Shown: positions 44,365-53,584, numbered from the stretch's first letter. The stretch is 64,000 nucleotides of DNA from Burkholderia cepacia ATCC 25416 (GCF_001411495.1 NZ_CP012981.1:1674001-1738000); one strand, 5' to 3'. The notes: generated from the letters alone by a model not told the origin. Numbers and translations are program-made.

Positions 44365-45909
44365 ATGAGTGAGCCGATCCGCTTCTACCATCGTCACGCG
44401 ATTCGCGAAGTCAGCGGCGCGGACGTCACCCGCACCGTGCTGCAATACCTGCGCGAGGACGCGCATTGCACCGGCACCAAGGAAGGCTGCGCGGAAGGCG
44501 ACTGCGGCGCATGTACGGTCGTCGTCGGCGAGCTGACCGACACCGGCGCGGTCGAGTTCAAGGCCGTCAACGCATGCATCCAGTTCCTGCCGACGCTCGA
44601 CGGCAAGGCGCTGCTCACGGTCGAGGACCTGCGTCAGCCGGACGGCGCGCTGCATCCGGTGCAGCAGGCGATGGTCGACTGTCACGGTTCGCAATGCGGG
44701 TTTTGCACGCCCGGCTTCGTGATGTCGATGTGGGCACTGTACGAGAAGCACGGCCACGAAGGTTGCGGCAGCGCGTGCGCGAAGGCGAAGGACGTACCGA
44801 CGCGCACCGAGATCGCCGATGCGCTGACCGGCAACCTGTGCCGCTGCACCGGCTACCGGCCGATCGTCGACGCGGCCGTGCAGATGTTCGATGGGCCGGC
44901 GCCGTCGGCACCGGTCGACACGGCCGCGCTGGCCCGCACGCTCGCGTCGCTCAAGCGCGACGACACGTTCGACTACACGACGCTCGACGGCGCGCGCTTC
45001 GCGGCGCCGCGCACGCTCGATGCGCTGGCCGCGCTGAAGGTCGAGCGGCCCGACGCGCGCATTCTGGCGGGCAGCACCGACATCGGCTTGTGGGTCACGA
45101 AGCAGATGCGCCGGCTCGACGACCTGATCTACGTCGGCCAGATCGCCGAACTGCAGCGCGTCGTGCACGGCGACGACTGGATCGAGATCGGTGCGGGCGT
45201 GACGGTCGAGAACGGGTATGCGGCGCTGGCCGGCACGTATCCGGAGCTGACCGAAATGTGGAAGCGCTTCGCGTCGCTGCCGATCCGCAATGCCGGCACG
45301 ATCGGCGGCAACGTCGCGAACGGCTCGCCGATCGGCGATTCGATGCCGGGCCTGATCGCGCTCGGCGCGCGCGTGGTGCTGCGCGGCGGCGACACGGTGC
45401 GCGAGCTGCCGCTCGAGGCGCTGTACACGGGCTACCAGCAGAAGGACATGGCGCCGCACGAATTCGTCGTCGGCCTGAAGGTGCCGACCCGCACCGGCGC
45501 GCGCGAGAAGCTGCAGTTCCGCACGTACAAGCTGTCGAAGCGGTTCGACTCCGACATCTCGGCCGTGTGCGCGGCGTTCGCGTTCATCGCGGACGGCGAC
45601 ACGATCTGCGAGCCGCGCATCGCGTTCGGCGGGATGGCCGCGACGCCGAAGCGGGCGGCGCACACGGAAAGCCTGCTCGACGGCGCGCAATGGCACGAAG
45701 CCACCGCGCAGGCCGCGATGCAGGCGCTCGAGCGCGACTACCAGCCGCTGTCCGACATGCGCGCGACGAGCACGTATCGCCTCGATACCGCGAAGAACCT
45801 GATGTACCGATTCTGGCTGGAGACGCGCCCGCACGACCCGCTGCCGCCGCAAGCCCTGAATGTGCGTGAAGTGGCCGCCGAAACCGGCACCGACGCGGCG
45901 CGCGTCTGA
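44365..45909 (+). CDS. xdhA: Xanthine dehydrogenase small subunit XdhA
   Basis: A 514-residue iron-sulfur/FAD subunit. First [2Fe-2S] cluster in CTGTKEGCAEGDCGACTV, second in CGFCTPGFVMSMWAL and NLCRCTGYRPIVD; FAD-binding domain from about 195 with ILAGSTDIGLWV and RNAGTIGGNVANGSPIGDS, then the CO-dehydrogenase flavoprotein C domain. Oxidises hypoxanthine and xanthine to urate together with XdhB. The ATG at 44365 gives the standard N terminus; a TTG six codons upstream is possible. Confidence 0.95.
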   Translation: MSEPIRFYHRHAIREVSGADVTRTVLQYLREDAHCTGTKEGCAEGDCGACTVVVGELTDTGAVEFKAVNACIQFLPTLDGKALLTVEDLRQPDGALHPVQQAMVDCHGSQCGFCTPGFVMSMWALYEKHGHEGCGSACAKAKDVPTRTEIADALTGNLCRCTGYRPIVDAAVQMFDGPAPSAPVDTAALARTLASLKRDDTFDYTTLDGARFAAPRTLDALAALKVERPDARILAGSTDIGLWVTKQMRRLDDLIYVGQIAELQRVVHGDDWIEIGAGVTVENGYAALAGTYPELTEMWKRFASLPIRNAGTIGGNVANGSPIGDSMPGLIALGARVVLRGGDTVRELPLEALYTGYQQKDMAPHEFVVGLKVPTRTGAREKLQFRTYKLSKRFDSDISAVCAAFAFIADGDTICEPRIAFGGMAATPKRAAHTESLLDGAQWHEATAQAAMQALERDYQPLSDMRATSTYRLDTAKNLMYRFWLETRPHDPLPPQALNVREVAAETGTDAARV

Positions 45910-45927
45910 AGACGGAGAACCCCGAAC

Positions 45928-48291
45928 ATGAACCAGCAAGCAGAACCGTTCCTGAACACCCTCGATCCGCAAGCCGACGCCGCGCAGGTCCACGTCTCGC
46001 GCGCGCACGAATCCGCGCACCTGCACGTCAGCGGACGTGCCACCTACACCGACGACATCCCGATCGTCGCGGGCACGCTGCACGCGGCGCTCGGCCTGTC
46101 GGCGAAGCCGCACGCGAAGATCGTGTCGATGAACTTCGACGCGGTGCGCGCGACGCCGGGCGTGGTCGCCGTGTTTACGGCCGACGACATCCCGGGCGTC
46201 AACGATTGCGGCCCGATCATCCACGACGACCCGGTGCTCGCGAAGGGCATCGTGCAGTTCGTCGGCCAGCCGATGTTCATCGTCGTCGCGACGTCGCATG
46301 AAACCGCGCGGCTCGCCGCGCGCCGCGCACAGGTCGACTACGAGGAGTTGCCGGCGATTCTCACCGCGCAGGAAGCGCGCGCGGCCGAAACCTACGTGAT
46401 CCCGCCGCTGAAGCTCGCGCGCGGCGACGCGGCCGCACGGCTCGCCGTCGCGCCGCACCGCGAGTCGGGCGAAATGCTGCTCGGCGGCCAGGAGCAGTTC
46501 TACCTCGAAGGGCAGATCGCGTACGCGGTGCCGAAGGACGACGACGGGATGCACGTGTACTGCTCGACGCAGCACCCGAGCGAGATGCAGCACCTCGTCG
46601 CGCACGTGCTCGGCGTCGCGTCGCACAACGTGCTCGTCGAGTGCCGCCGGATGGGCGGCGGGTTCGGCGGCAAGGAATCGCAGTCGGGCCTGTTCGCGTG
46701 CTGCGCGGCGCTTGCCGCATGGAAGCTGCTGTGCCCGGTGAAGCTGCGTCCGGATCGCGACGACGACATGATGATCACCGGCAAGCGGCACGACTTCCAT
46801 TACCGCTTCGACGTCGGTTACGACGACGACGGCCGCATCGACGGCGTCGCGCTCGACATGACGTCGCGCTGCGGCTTCTCGGCCGACCTGTCGGGCCCGG
46901 TGATGACGCGCGCGGTATGCCATTTCGACAACGCGTACTGGCTCGGCGACGTGAACATCGCCGGCTACTGCGGCAAGACCAACACGCAGTCGAACACCGC
47001 GTTCCGCGGCTTCGGCGGCCCGCAGGGCGCGTTCGCGATCGAGTACATCCTCGACGACATCGCGCGCTCGCTCGACCGCGATCCGCTCGACGTGCGCTAC
47101 GCGAACCTGTACGGCAAGACCGAACGCAACGTGACGCCGTACGGGCAGACGGTCGAGGACAACGTGCTGCAGGAACTGCTCGGCGAACTCGAGGCGACGA
47201 GCGACTACCGCGCGCGGCGCGCGGGCGTGCGCGAATTCAACGCGCGCAACACGGTGCTGAAGAAGGGCATCGCGCTCACGCCGGTGAAGTTCGGTATCGC
47301 GTTCAACGTCACGCACTTCAACCAGGCCGGCGCGCTGGTGCACATCTACACCGACGGCTCGGTGCTCGTGAACCACGGCGGCACGGAGATGGGGCAGGGG
47401 CTCAACACGAAGGTCGCGCAGGTCGTCGCGCACGAGCTCGGCATCCGCTTCGGCCGGGTCCGCGTGACGGCGACCGACACCAGCAAGGTCGCGAACACGT
47501 CCGCGACGGCCGCTTCCACGGGCTCGGACCTGAACGGCAAGGCCGCGCAGGATGCGGCGCGCCAGCTGCGCGAGCGGCTCGCGGTGTTCGCGGCGAAGCA
47601 GTTCGGCGACGGCAAGGTCGATGCGGCCGACGTGAAGTTCGGCAACGACTTCGTGTGGGTCGGCGGCAACGGCGTGCCGTTCGGCGACGTGGTCGCGAAG
47701 GCGTACCTCGCGCGCGTGCAGCTGTGGTCCGACGGTTTCTACGCGACGCCGAAGCTGTACTGGGATCAGTCGAAGCTGCAGGGCCGGCCGTTCTACTACT
47801 ACTCGTACGGCGCGGCCGTGTCGGAAGTCGTGATCGACACGCTGACGGGCGAGATGCGCACGCTGCGCGTCGATGCGCTGCACGACGTGGGCGCATCGCT
47901 GAACCCGGCGCTCGACATCGGCCAGGTCGAAGGCGCGTTCATCCAGGGGATGGGCTGGCTGACGACCGAGGAGCTGTGGTGGAACAAGGGCGGCAAGCTG
48001 ATGACGCATGCGCCGTCGACCTACAAGATCCCGACGGTGAACGACACGCCGCCCGAGTTCAACGTGCAGCTGTTCAAGAACCGCAACGTCGAGGACAGCA
48101 TCCACCGCTCGAAGGCTGTCGGCGAGCCGCCGCTGCTGCTGCCGTTCTCGGTGTTCTTCGCGGTGCGCGACGCGGTGGCCGCGGTCGGCGACTACCAGGT
48201 GAACCCGCCGCTCGACGCGCCGGCCACCGGCGAGTCGATCCTGCGCGCGGTCAGCGCGGTGCGTGCGGCGCGCGCCGGTCAGGCAGGCTGA
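45928..48291 (+). CDS. xdhB: Xanthine dehydrogenase large (molybdopterin) subunit XdhB
   Basis: A 787-residue molybdopterin-binding subunit. Moco motifs: RRMGGGFGGKESQSG, FRGFGGPQGAFAIEYI, GGTEMGQGLNTKVAQ and the catalytic Glu in KAVGEPPLLLPFSVFF. Full length. 18 bp after xdhA, with the usual a/b domain before the Moco domains. Confidence 0.96.
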   Translation: MNQQAEPFLNTLDPQADAAQVHVSRAHESAHLHVSGRATYTDDIPIVAGTLHAALGLSAKPHAKIVSMNFDAVRATPGVVAVFTADDIPGVNDCGPIIHDDPVLAKGIVQFVGQPMFIVVATSHETARLAARRAQVDYEELPAILTAQEARAAETYVIPPLKLARGDAAARLAVAPHRESGEMLLGGQEQFYLEGQIAYAVPKDDDGMHVYCSTQHPSEMQHLVAHVLGVASHNVLVECRRMGGGFGGKESQSGLFACCAALAAWKLLCPVKLRPDRDDDMMITGKRHDFHYRFDVGYDDDGRIDGVALDMTSRCGFSADLSGPVMTRAVCHFDNAYWLGDVNIAGYCGKTNTQSNTAFRGFGGPQGAFAIEYILDDIARSLDRDPLDVRYANLYGKTERNVTPYGQTVEDNVLQELLGELEATSDYRARRAGVREFNARNTVLKKGIALTPVKFGIAFNVTHFNQAGALVHIYTDGSVLVNHGGTEMGQGLNTKVAQVVAHELGIRFGRVRVTATDTSKVANTSATAASTGSDLNGKAAQDAARQLRERLAVFAAKQFGDGKVDAADVKFGNDFVWVGGNGVPFGDVVAKAYLARVQLWSDGFYATPKLYWDQSKLQGRPFYYYSYGAAVSEVVIDTLTGEMRTLRVDALHDVGASLNPALDIGQVEGAFIQGMGWLTTEELWWNKGGKLMTHAPSTYKIPTVNDTPPEFNVQLFKNRNVEDSIHRSKAVGEPPLLLPFSVFFAVRDAVAAVGDYQVNPPLDAPATGESILRAVSAVRAARAGQAG

Positions 48292-48340
48292 GATGAAACG
48301 GCTCCCACGCTCGCTTCGTTCGCCGCTTCCGATGGGGGCG

Positions 48341-48375
48341 GTCAGCCTCCCAGGGGCGGCCCGGCGGAGGCTGAC
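48341..48375 (+). promoter_or_regulatory. Hairpin that would hide the xdhC ribosome site
   Basis: A 10-bp perfect inverted repeat (48341-48350 with 48366-48375, GTCAGCCTCC/GGAGGCTGAC) around a 15-nt loop. The right arm contains the GGAGG that serves xdhC and ends directly at its ATG (48376), so folding would block initiation. It lies between xdhB and xdhC. Confidence 0.6.
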
Positions 48376-48993
48376 ATGAACGGCCCCGCACGCTCGCTTC
48401 GCACCGCGCCGCCCCCGGCGTTCGCGCAGGGCACCGGCCAGCGCAACCGCGCGAGCGGCACGCCGGCGCCGATGCACATCGTGCTGTTCGGCGCCGGGCA
48501 CGTCGGTCACGCGCTCGTCACGCTGCTCGGCGCGCTGCCGTGCGTCGTGCAGTGGGTCGACACGCGCGACGAGCTGTTTCCGGACGAATGTCCGCCGAAC
48601 GTGCAGCCGGAGCCGACCGACACGCCGGAGGCCGTCGTCGACGCGGCGCCGCCCGGCGCATATTTCCTCGTGATGACGCACAACCACGCGCTCGACTTCT
48701 CGCTCGCCGCGCAGATCATGCGGCGGCGCGACTATGCGTACTTCGGGATGATCGGCTCGCGCACCAAGCGCGTGAAGTTCGAGCGCCGGCTTGCCGCGCG
48801 CGGCGTCGATCCGGCGCGACTCGTCGAGATGGTGTGCCCGATCGGCGTCGCGGGCATCGTCGACAAGACGCCGGGCGCGATCGCGGTGGCCGTCTGCGCG
48901 GAGCTGCTGCAGGCGCGCTCGGGCATGCCGGTGGCGGACGTGAAGGCCGCCGCGGCGGGGCGTGCGCGCGACGACGTGTCCTGCGCGCGGTAG
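48376..48993 (+). CDS. xdhC: XdhC-like protein lacking the N-terminal domain (truncated)
   Basis: A 205-residue protein with only the Rossmann half of XdhC: MHIVLFGAGHVGHALVTLLG (from about 33), FLVMTHNHALDFSLAAQIM and GMIGSRTKRVKFERRLA. Full-length XdhC proteins are roughly 280-350 residues and carry an N-terminal XdhC/CoxI domain needed to bind and sulfurate Moco for XdhB. Only 84 bp separate it from xdhB, so that domain is missing, not misplaced. The first 30 residues look random. It may be non-functional or a diverged accessory form. Confidence 0.8.
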   Translation: MNGPARSLRTAPPPAFAQGTGQRNRASGTPAPMHIVLFGAGHVGHALVTLLGALPCVVQWVDTRDELFPDECPPNVQPEPTDTPEAVVDAAPPGAYFLVMTHNHALDFSLAAQIMRRRDYAYFGMIGSRTKRVKFERRLAARGVDPARLVEMVCPIGVAGIVDKTPGAIAVAVCAELLQARSGMPVADVKAAAAGRARDDVSCAR

Positions 48994-48996
48994 CAC

Positions 48997-49026
48997 CGCG
49001 CGGCCAGCGCATGGCCGCGCGTTTTT
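48997..49026 (+). terminator. Terminator of the xdh operon
   Basis: A 10-bp stem (CGCGCGGCCA, 48997-49006, with 49012-49021) and 5-nt loop, followed by TTTTT, directly after the xdhC stop. Confidence 0.9.
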
Positions 49027-49081
49027 GCATACACTGCACGACGACGCGCGGCACCGGGCCGCGCCTTACCGTGCACGCACC

Positions 49082-49483
49082 ATGTCCGATCACCAGGTTT
49101 ATCTCGACACGCTCGATGCGAGCCTCGTCGCCATCGAGCGCTGGCTGTCCGGCGTCGATACCGCGCCCGGGGCGCTCGACGCGCTGCTCGCTTCGTTCTC
49201 CGCCGATTTCACGATGATCCTGACCGACGGCCGCGAGGTCGACCACGACGGCACGCGCGCGCTGTTCGCGAAGCTCGCCGGCGCGAAGCCGGGGCTGCGC
49301 ATCACGCTGTCGGACACCCGCGTGCTCGCCGCCGACGCGTCGCATGCGACGCTCACCTATCTCGAAGCGCAGCACGCGGCCTCGGGCGAGCTGCCCGCGC
49401 GCCGCGCGACCGCCGTGTTCGAACGCGACGCGGCGGGCGTCGTGCGCTGGGCCCATCTGCAGGAAACCTTCTGTACGACCTGA
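49082..49483 (+). CDS. SnoaL/DUF4440-like NTF2-fold protein
   Basis: A 133-residue protein of the NTF2-like fold: helical start (QVYLDTLDASLVAIERWL), then SADFTMILTDGREVDHDG and a beta sheet ending ARRATAVFERDAAGVVRWAHLQETF. Family members are small enzymes or binding proteins of varied function. ATG at 49082. Separated from xdhC by a strong terminator, so it has its own promoter. Confidence 0.65.
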   Translation: MSDHQVYLDTLDASLVAIERWLSGVDTAPGALDALLASFSADFTMILTDGREVDHDGTRALFAKLAGAKPGLRITLSDTRVLAADASHATLTYLEAQHAASGELPARRATAVFERDAAGVVRWAHLQETFCTT

Positions 49484-49532
49484 ACGGCCTGATTGGCCGC
49501 GCCGAGGCTCAGCTCGGCTCGACGCTTGCGGC

Positions 49533-50480
49533 TCAGCGCTTGCGGCCGCGGGCGACCGTCAGCTCGTCGGACACGCTCTGCATCAGCGCGCACAGCCACG
49601 CGATGTCGGTCGGCCGGTCGGGTTGCGGATGCGTGAGCAGGTAGCTCTTGATGCGCGGAAACGGCACCGGCGGCGTGACGACGACGAGCGGCAGCAACTG
49701 CGCGTAATGCGTCGCGAAGCGGCGCGTCGTCGTGAAGATCAGGTCCGATTGCAGCAGCACCTGCGGCACGATCCCGAAGTACGGAAGCGTCGTCACGATG
49801 CGCCGCGTGAGGTGCGCGCGGGCAAGGCCGATCTCGATCGCGTTGCGCTTGTCGCCGGTGTACGGCGTCGGCGCGACGTGCGCGGCCGACGCGTACGCTT
49901 CGCGCGTGAGCGGCCCGCGCGCGAGCGGGTGCGCATCGCGCATCAGGCACACGATCGTGTCGGAGAACAGGTCCTGGCGTGCGAACTGCGGGTCGGGCTT
50001 CGGCCAGTTGCCGATCACGAGATCGAGCGCGCCGGATTCGAGCGCGCCCGCGTGATCGAGCGCGGGATTCAGCGAATCGATTTCCAGGTGCGCATGCGGC
50101 GCCGCGTCGCGAAAGCGCTCGATCAGCGTCGGCATGAAGAAATCGTTCAGGTAATCGGGCGCGGCGACGCGGAACGTGCGCCGTGCGGACGACGGATCGA
50201 AGTCGCCGTGCGGCGTCGCGATGAAATCGACCTCGCGCAGCGCGCGCTGCGCGGCCTCGAGCAGCGACGCGCCGTATTCGGTCGGCACCATGCCGGATTT
50301 GCCGCGCACGAGGATCGGGTCGTTCAGCGTCTCGCGCAGCTTGCGCAGCGCGGTGCTGATCGCGGGCTGGGTCTGGTTCAGCCGCAGCGCGGCCTGCGTG
50401 ACGCTGCGCTCGAGCAGCAGCGTGCGCAGCACACGCACGAGCCAGATATCGAGCGAGGCGGTACGGTCGTCGTCTTCCAT
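49533..50480 (-). CDS. LysR-family transcriptional regulator
   Basis: A 315-residue LTTR: HTH in residues 10-70 (RTLLLERSVTQAALRLNQTQ, QPAISTALRKLRETLNDPIL) and effector domain from about 95, of the NodD/NahR-like subgroup. It lies 68 bp downstream of the isomerase gene on the same strand. Confidence 0.92.
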   Translation of the reverse strand: MEDDDRTASLDIWLVRVLRTLLLERSVTQAALRLNQTQPAISTALRKLRETLNDPILVRGKSGMVPTEYGASLLEAAQRALREVDFIATPHGDFDPSSARRTFRVAAPDYLNDFFMPTLIERFRDAAPHAHLEIDSLNPALDHAGALESGALDLVIGNWPKPDPQFARQDLFSDTIVCLMRDAHPLARGPLTREAYASAAHVAPTPYTGDKRNAIEIGLARAHLTRRIVTTLPYFGIVPQVLLQSDLIFTTTRRFATHYAQLLPLVVVTPPVPFPRIKSYLLTHPQPDRPTDIAWLCALMQSVSDELTVARGRKR

Positions 50481-50548
50481 CGGTGGGGGTGATTCGGGTG
50501 ACGCGTAACGTTACCGTAATCGCGCGTTGCCGTGCGTGATACCGGCCA

Positions 50549-51187
50549 TCACGCGCGGCCCTTCGGCAGCGCGCTGATCCGCTTGACCTCGCGCGATTCG
50601 AGCCAGTTCGGCGTGCGCGCGCAGTACAGCACCATCGGCAGCGCATCCTCGCCCCAGAACAGCTGCTGGTTCATCCAGAACGTCGGCACGCCGAACACCC
50701 CGAGCGCGATCGCGTCGGCGTTGTTGCGTGCCAGTTGCGCGGCGGTCTCCTCGAATTCGATCAGCTCGTCGCCGTGTCCGACGCCGACCCGCTCGCACAA
50801 TGCCGCGAACCCTTCCGGCGTCGACGGATCGTTGCCGTCGCGCCAGATGAAGCGGAACATCTCCAGCACGGTCGCGATGTCGGCGCGCAGCGCGATCGCG
50901 AGGCGCAGCACCTTGTCGGACTCGAACGGGTGCGCGGGCGGCATCTTGAAGCGGATACCGAGCTGCTCGGCGCGGAACAGCGCGTGACGGTACGTGAACA
51001 CGCGCTTGGCCGGCACGTCGGCGCTGGGGCGCTGCCCCCAGTGCCGCTGCAGGTCGGGCAGCGACACGGCGACGGGTTCGAACGGCACGTCCGGCCACTT
51101 GTCGTGCTGTTCGAGGAGCAGGTAGGAGAACGGCGACACGAAGTCGAAGAACCAGGCGGGCTGGGCGATATCGAGGCCGGTTGTCAT
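50549..51187 (-). CDS. DsbA-family 2-hydroxychromene-2-carboxylate isomerase (GST kappa-like)
   Basis: A 212-residue thioredoxin-fold protein with a glutathione-binding Ser in place of a CxxC (FDFVSPFSYLLLEQ), an inserted helical domain, and GVFGVPTFWMNQQLFWGED near the end. Such enzymes are isomerases in naphthalene-type aromatic breakdown or kappa-class GSTs. ATG at 51187 has GGAG 6 nt upstream. Confidence 0.85.
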   Translation of the reverse strand: MTTGLDIAQPAWFFDFVSPFSYLLLEQHDKWPDVPFEPVAVSLPDLQRHWGQRPSADVPAKRVFTYRHALFRAEQLGIRFKMPPAHPFESDKVLRLAIALRADIATVLEMFRFIWRDGNDPSTPEGFAALCERVGVGHGDELIEFEETAAQLARNNADAIALGVFGVPTFWMNQQLFWGEDALPMVLYCARTPNWLESREVKRISALPKGRA

Positions 51188-51281
51188 GTCGATCTCCAGT
51201 GGATGGGGCGTGCGGCGTCTGGCGGCGGCCTCCATGTTACGCGGCGGTGCACGCATGCGGCAATGATCGCGGATCGTCCGG

Positions 51282-52724
51282 TCAAGCGGAACCGGGAGTC
51301 GCCCGAGGGGGCGTGCCGGCCGGCGGCGCGGCGTCGGCACGTGCCTGCGGCGGGCCGCCGGCGCCCGGCGGGCCGGCCGGCGTGTCGTGGTCGTGCGCGG
51401 TGAGCCGTTCGCGCACGAAGCCGATGTGCTCCCGCAGCACGTAGAACTGGCCCGCATAGGAGAGCGGCATCTTCATCCGGTTCACGGCTTCCTCGATGTC
51501 GTCGAGTTCGTCGAGCAGCTGCACGCGCTCCTCGGCCGTGTGCTCGCCGAGCGCGCGGCGCTCGAGCGCGATCAGCGCGCCGTACCAGCGGTAGATGCGC
51601 GAGCGCACGCGCCAGCCGTACAGCGACGGCACGAGCCGCAGCCCGGGGATCAGCACGACGATCAGCGGCACGACCACGACGAGCAGCCGGTCGACGAGGC
51701 TCGCGACCCAGAACGGCAGCCGCCGGTACAGGAAGGTCTTGCCGGATTTGTAGTAGCGCGCGGCGTCGTCGGACAGCGGGAAGCCGCGCGTGACGGACGA
51801 CGGGAATTCGCCCGCGTGCTGCAGGATCGTCGCGTGGCCGTGCACCTCGCGCGCGGCCTCGATCAGCAGGTCGGACAGCGCGGGGTGCAGCGAGTCGCGT
51901 GCGACCAGCTCGATGGTCGGCGCGACCGTGTGGATGTCGGCGGGCGGCAGGTTGCGGCCGAGATCGTAGACGCCCATCGGCAGCGTGATCGCGGTCAGGT
52001 ACGGGAAGCGCCGCGCGTACGCCTCGGCCTGGGTGAACGAATACACGTGCACGCCCGGTGCGCGGAACAGCTTCGCCATCACCGGGATCTGCGTCGAGTC
52101 GCCGGACAGGAATGCCGCGTCGATCTTGCCGTCGAGCAGCGCGGTGGCCGCATCCTCGCCGGCGGTCGGCAGCAGCTCGGTCGACCCGCCCGGCACGATG
52201 CCGTTCATCTTCAGCAGCGCGAGGCTCAGTTCGCGCGCGCCGCTGCCTTCCGCGCCGAGCGCGAGCCGCTTGCCCTTGAAGTCGGACAGGCGCGCGACGA
52301 CCGGGCCGCGGTACATGATCGCGAGCGGCACATAGCCGATGCTGCCGAGCGACACGAGGTGTTCGTCGCGCTCCTTCGGGCCGATGCCGCTCTGCACGAA
52401 GCCCACGTCGACCGGCGCGTTCGGGTTCGACAGCCGCGCGAGGTTCTGGGCGGACCCTTCGGATGACTGGACGTCGAGCGTGACGCCGTTCTTCGCGAGG
52501 ATCGTCTTGTATTTCTGCGCGGCGTTCCAGTACGTGCTGCCGGGCGGCCCGGACGAGATCACGAGCGTGGACGGCGGGGCCGGCTGGATCAGCTTGACCG
52601 CGAGCCAGACGGCCGTGGCGGCGAGCAGCACGGTGGGGCCGATCGACAGCGCGAGGTCGCGCCACGACACCGCGACGAAGCGGGCGAGGATGCGGCGAGG
52701 CGGGCGGGGGCGGGCTGGCTTCAT
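51282..52724 (-). CDS. Orphan membrane-anchored TAXI-family solute receptor
   Basis: A 480-residue protein with an N-terminal membrane anchor (about 25-45, LALSIGPTVLLAATAVWLAV), a TAXI-type binding domain (about 52-330; VISSGPPGSTYWNAAQKYK, SSEGSAQNLARLSN, and VDVGFVQSGI), a second membrane helix (about 350-372, LVDRLLVVVVPLIVVLIPGL) and a basic helical and Pro-rich tail facing the cytoplasm. TAXI proteins normally deliver substrates to TRAP permeases, but no permease gene is in the window. The N terminus is preceded by only weak ribosome sites. Confidence 0.8.
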   Translation of the reverse strand: MKPARPRPPRRILARFVAVSWRDLALSIGPTVLLAATAVWLAVKLIQPAPPSTLVISSGPPGSTYWNAAQKYKTILAKNGVTLDVQSSEGSAQNLARLSNPNAPVDVGFVQSGIGPKERDEHLVSLGSIGYVPLAIMYRGPVVARLSDFKGKRLALGAEGSGARELSLALLKMNGIVPGGSTELLPTAGEDAATALLDGKIDAAFLSGDSTQIPVMAKLFRAPGVHVYSFTQAEAYARRFPYLTAITLPMGVYDLGRNLPPADIHTVAPTIELVARDSLHPALSDLLIEAAREVHGHATILQHAGEFPSSVTRGFPLSDDAARYYKSGKTFLYRRLPFWVASLVDRLLVVVVPLIVVLIPGLRLVPSLYGWRVRSRIYRWYGALIALERRALGEHTAEERVQLLDELDDIEEAVNRMKMPLSYAGQFYVLREHIGFVRERLTAHDHDTPAGPPGAGGPPQARADAAPPAGTPPRATPGSA

Positions 52725-53147
52725 GGGGGGCGGCGGATGACGCTGGCGTGACGTATCGGTGACGGTCGGCGCGGACGATGCGGATTCTCGCGGCGATGGT
52801 ACCCGGTTTCGCGGTGCGTGCGCGAGTGCGGCGCGGCGGCGCGACGACAGCGGCGGGGGCCGCCGCGTCAAAAGCTTTGCGCTTCCGCGGGCGCTGGATT
52901 ACATTGTGCGACGCAGCCGCGCCCGATTCGCGCGCGACCCGGCACGCAATGAGACCGGGCGCGTCCGGCCGGCGGCTGTCCGGCCCGGCCGGCCCGCTCT
53001 CGCGTGCGCCGTCCGCCAGCCCGTCTTGCCTCTCTCGTATCGCCGTGGAAAACACCGGCTGTCCCGCCCGTTCGCGCGCGGGCCGGCTGTTTTTGGGGGT
53101 ATCCGGCCGTACTGTGCACGGCCGTTCCGGAGTGATAAGGAGATAGC
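52725..53147. other. TAXI/BON divergent region
   Basis: 423 bp without a gene. Near its right end is an imperfect GC hairpin followed by TTTTT (53055-53095), and a second hairpin (CGGCCGT/ACGGCCG, 53104-53124) lies in the BON leader, just before AAGGAG (53138-53143). The first could end a small untranslated transcript. Confidence 0.5.
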
Positions 53148-53513
53148 ATGAAGTCGATCGTGTTGAGAGCGTTGGGTGTCGCCGCCGTGGCGGCCTGTCT
53201 GTCGGGCAGCGTGTATGCGCAGTCGAGCGATGCGGCGGCAACGGAAGCGCCCGCGGCAGCGACCAGCGCGCCGAAGGCCGCCGCGAAAACCGCGAAGAAG
53301 GCGAACCGCAAGCTCGGCTATACGGTGCGCAAGGCGATTTCGAAGGAATCGGGCGTCAACGTGTCGAACCTCGTCGTGCGTTCGAAGGGCGGCGCGATCA
53401 CGCTGGAAGGCACGATGCCGGCCCAGGACCAGATCGACAAGGCCGAAGCCGCAGCCAAGGGCGTGGCGGGCGTGACGTCGGTCACGAACAAGCTGACGGT
53501 TCAGCAGCAGTGA
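53148..53513 (+). CDS. Periplasmic BON-domain protein
   Basis: A 121-residue protein: signal peptide (KSIVLRALGVAAVAACLSGSVYA, cleavage after about 24), an Ala/Lys-rich linker and one BON domain (about 60-118; VVRSKGGAITLEGTMPAQDQ, GVAGVTSVTNKLTVQ). BON domains bind membranes or lipids, as in OsmY. Very strong AAGGAG upstream. Probably envelope-stress related. Confidence 0.88.
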   Translation: MKSIVLRALGVAAVAACLSGSVYAQSSDAAATEAPAAATSAPKAAAKTAKKANRKLGYTVRKAISKESGVNVSNLVVRSKGGAITLEGTMPAQDQIDKAEAAAKGVAGVTSVTNKLTVQQQ

Positions 53514-53557
53514 TGCCGGGCGGCGGCGCGCGAGCGCCGCGTGCGCCCGTTTCCAGG

Positions 53558-53584
53558 CGGGCCCCGGCATGCCGGGGCCCGTTT
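53558..53584 (+). terminator. Terminator of the BON gene
   Basis: A 24-bp perfect palindrome (CGGGCCCCGGCA and its complement, 53558-53581) followed by TTT, 45 bp after the stop. Confidence 0.75.

Noticed and set aside
44233..48996. A 1,587-codon open frame on the minus strand opposite xdhA and xdhB
   Set aside because: It mirrors the codons of the xdh genes, is rich in Arg, His and Ala without domains, and has no ribosome site. A shadow of high GC.
51184..53241. A 685-codon minus-strand frame spanning the TAXI gene and upstream DNA
   Set aside because: It crosses the real TAXI frame and has Arg/Pro-rich low-complexity sequence only.
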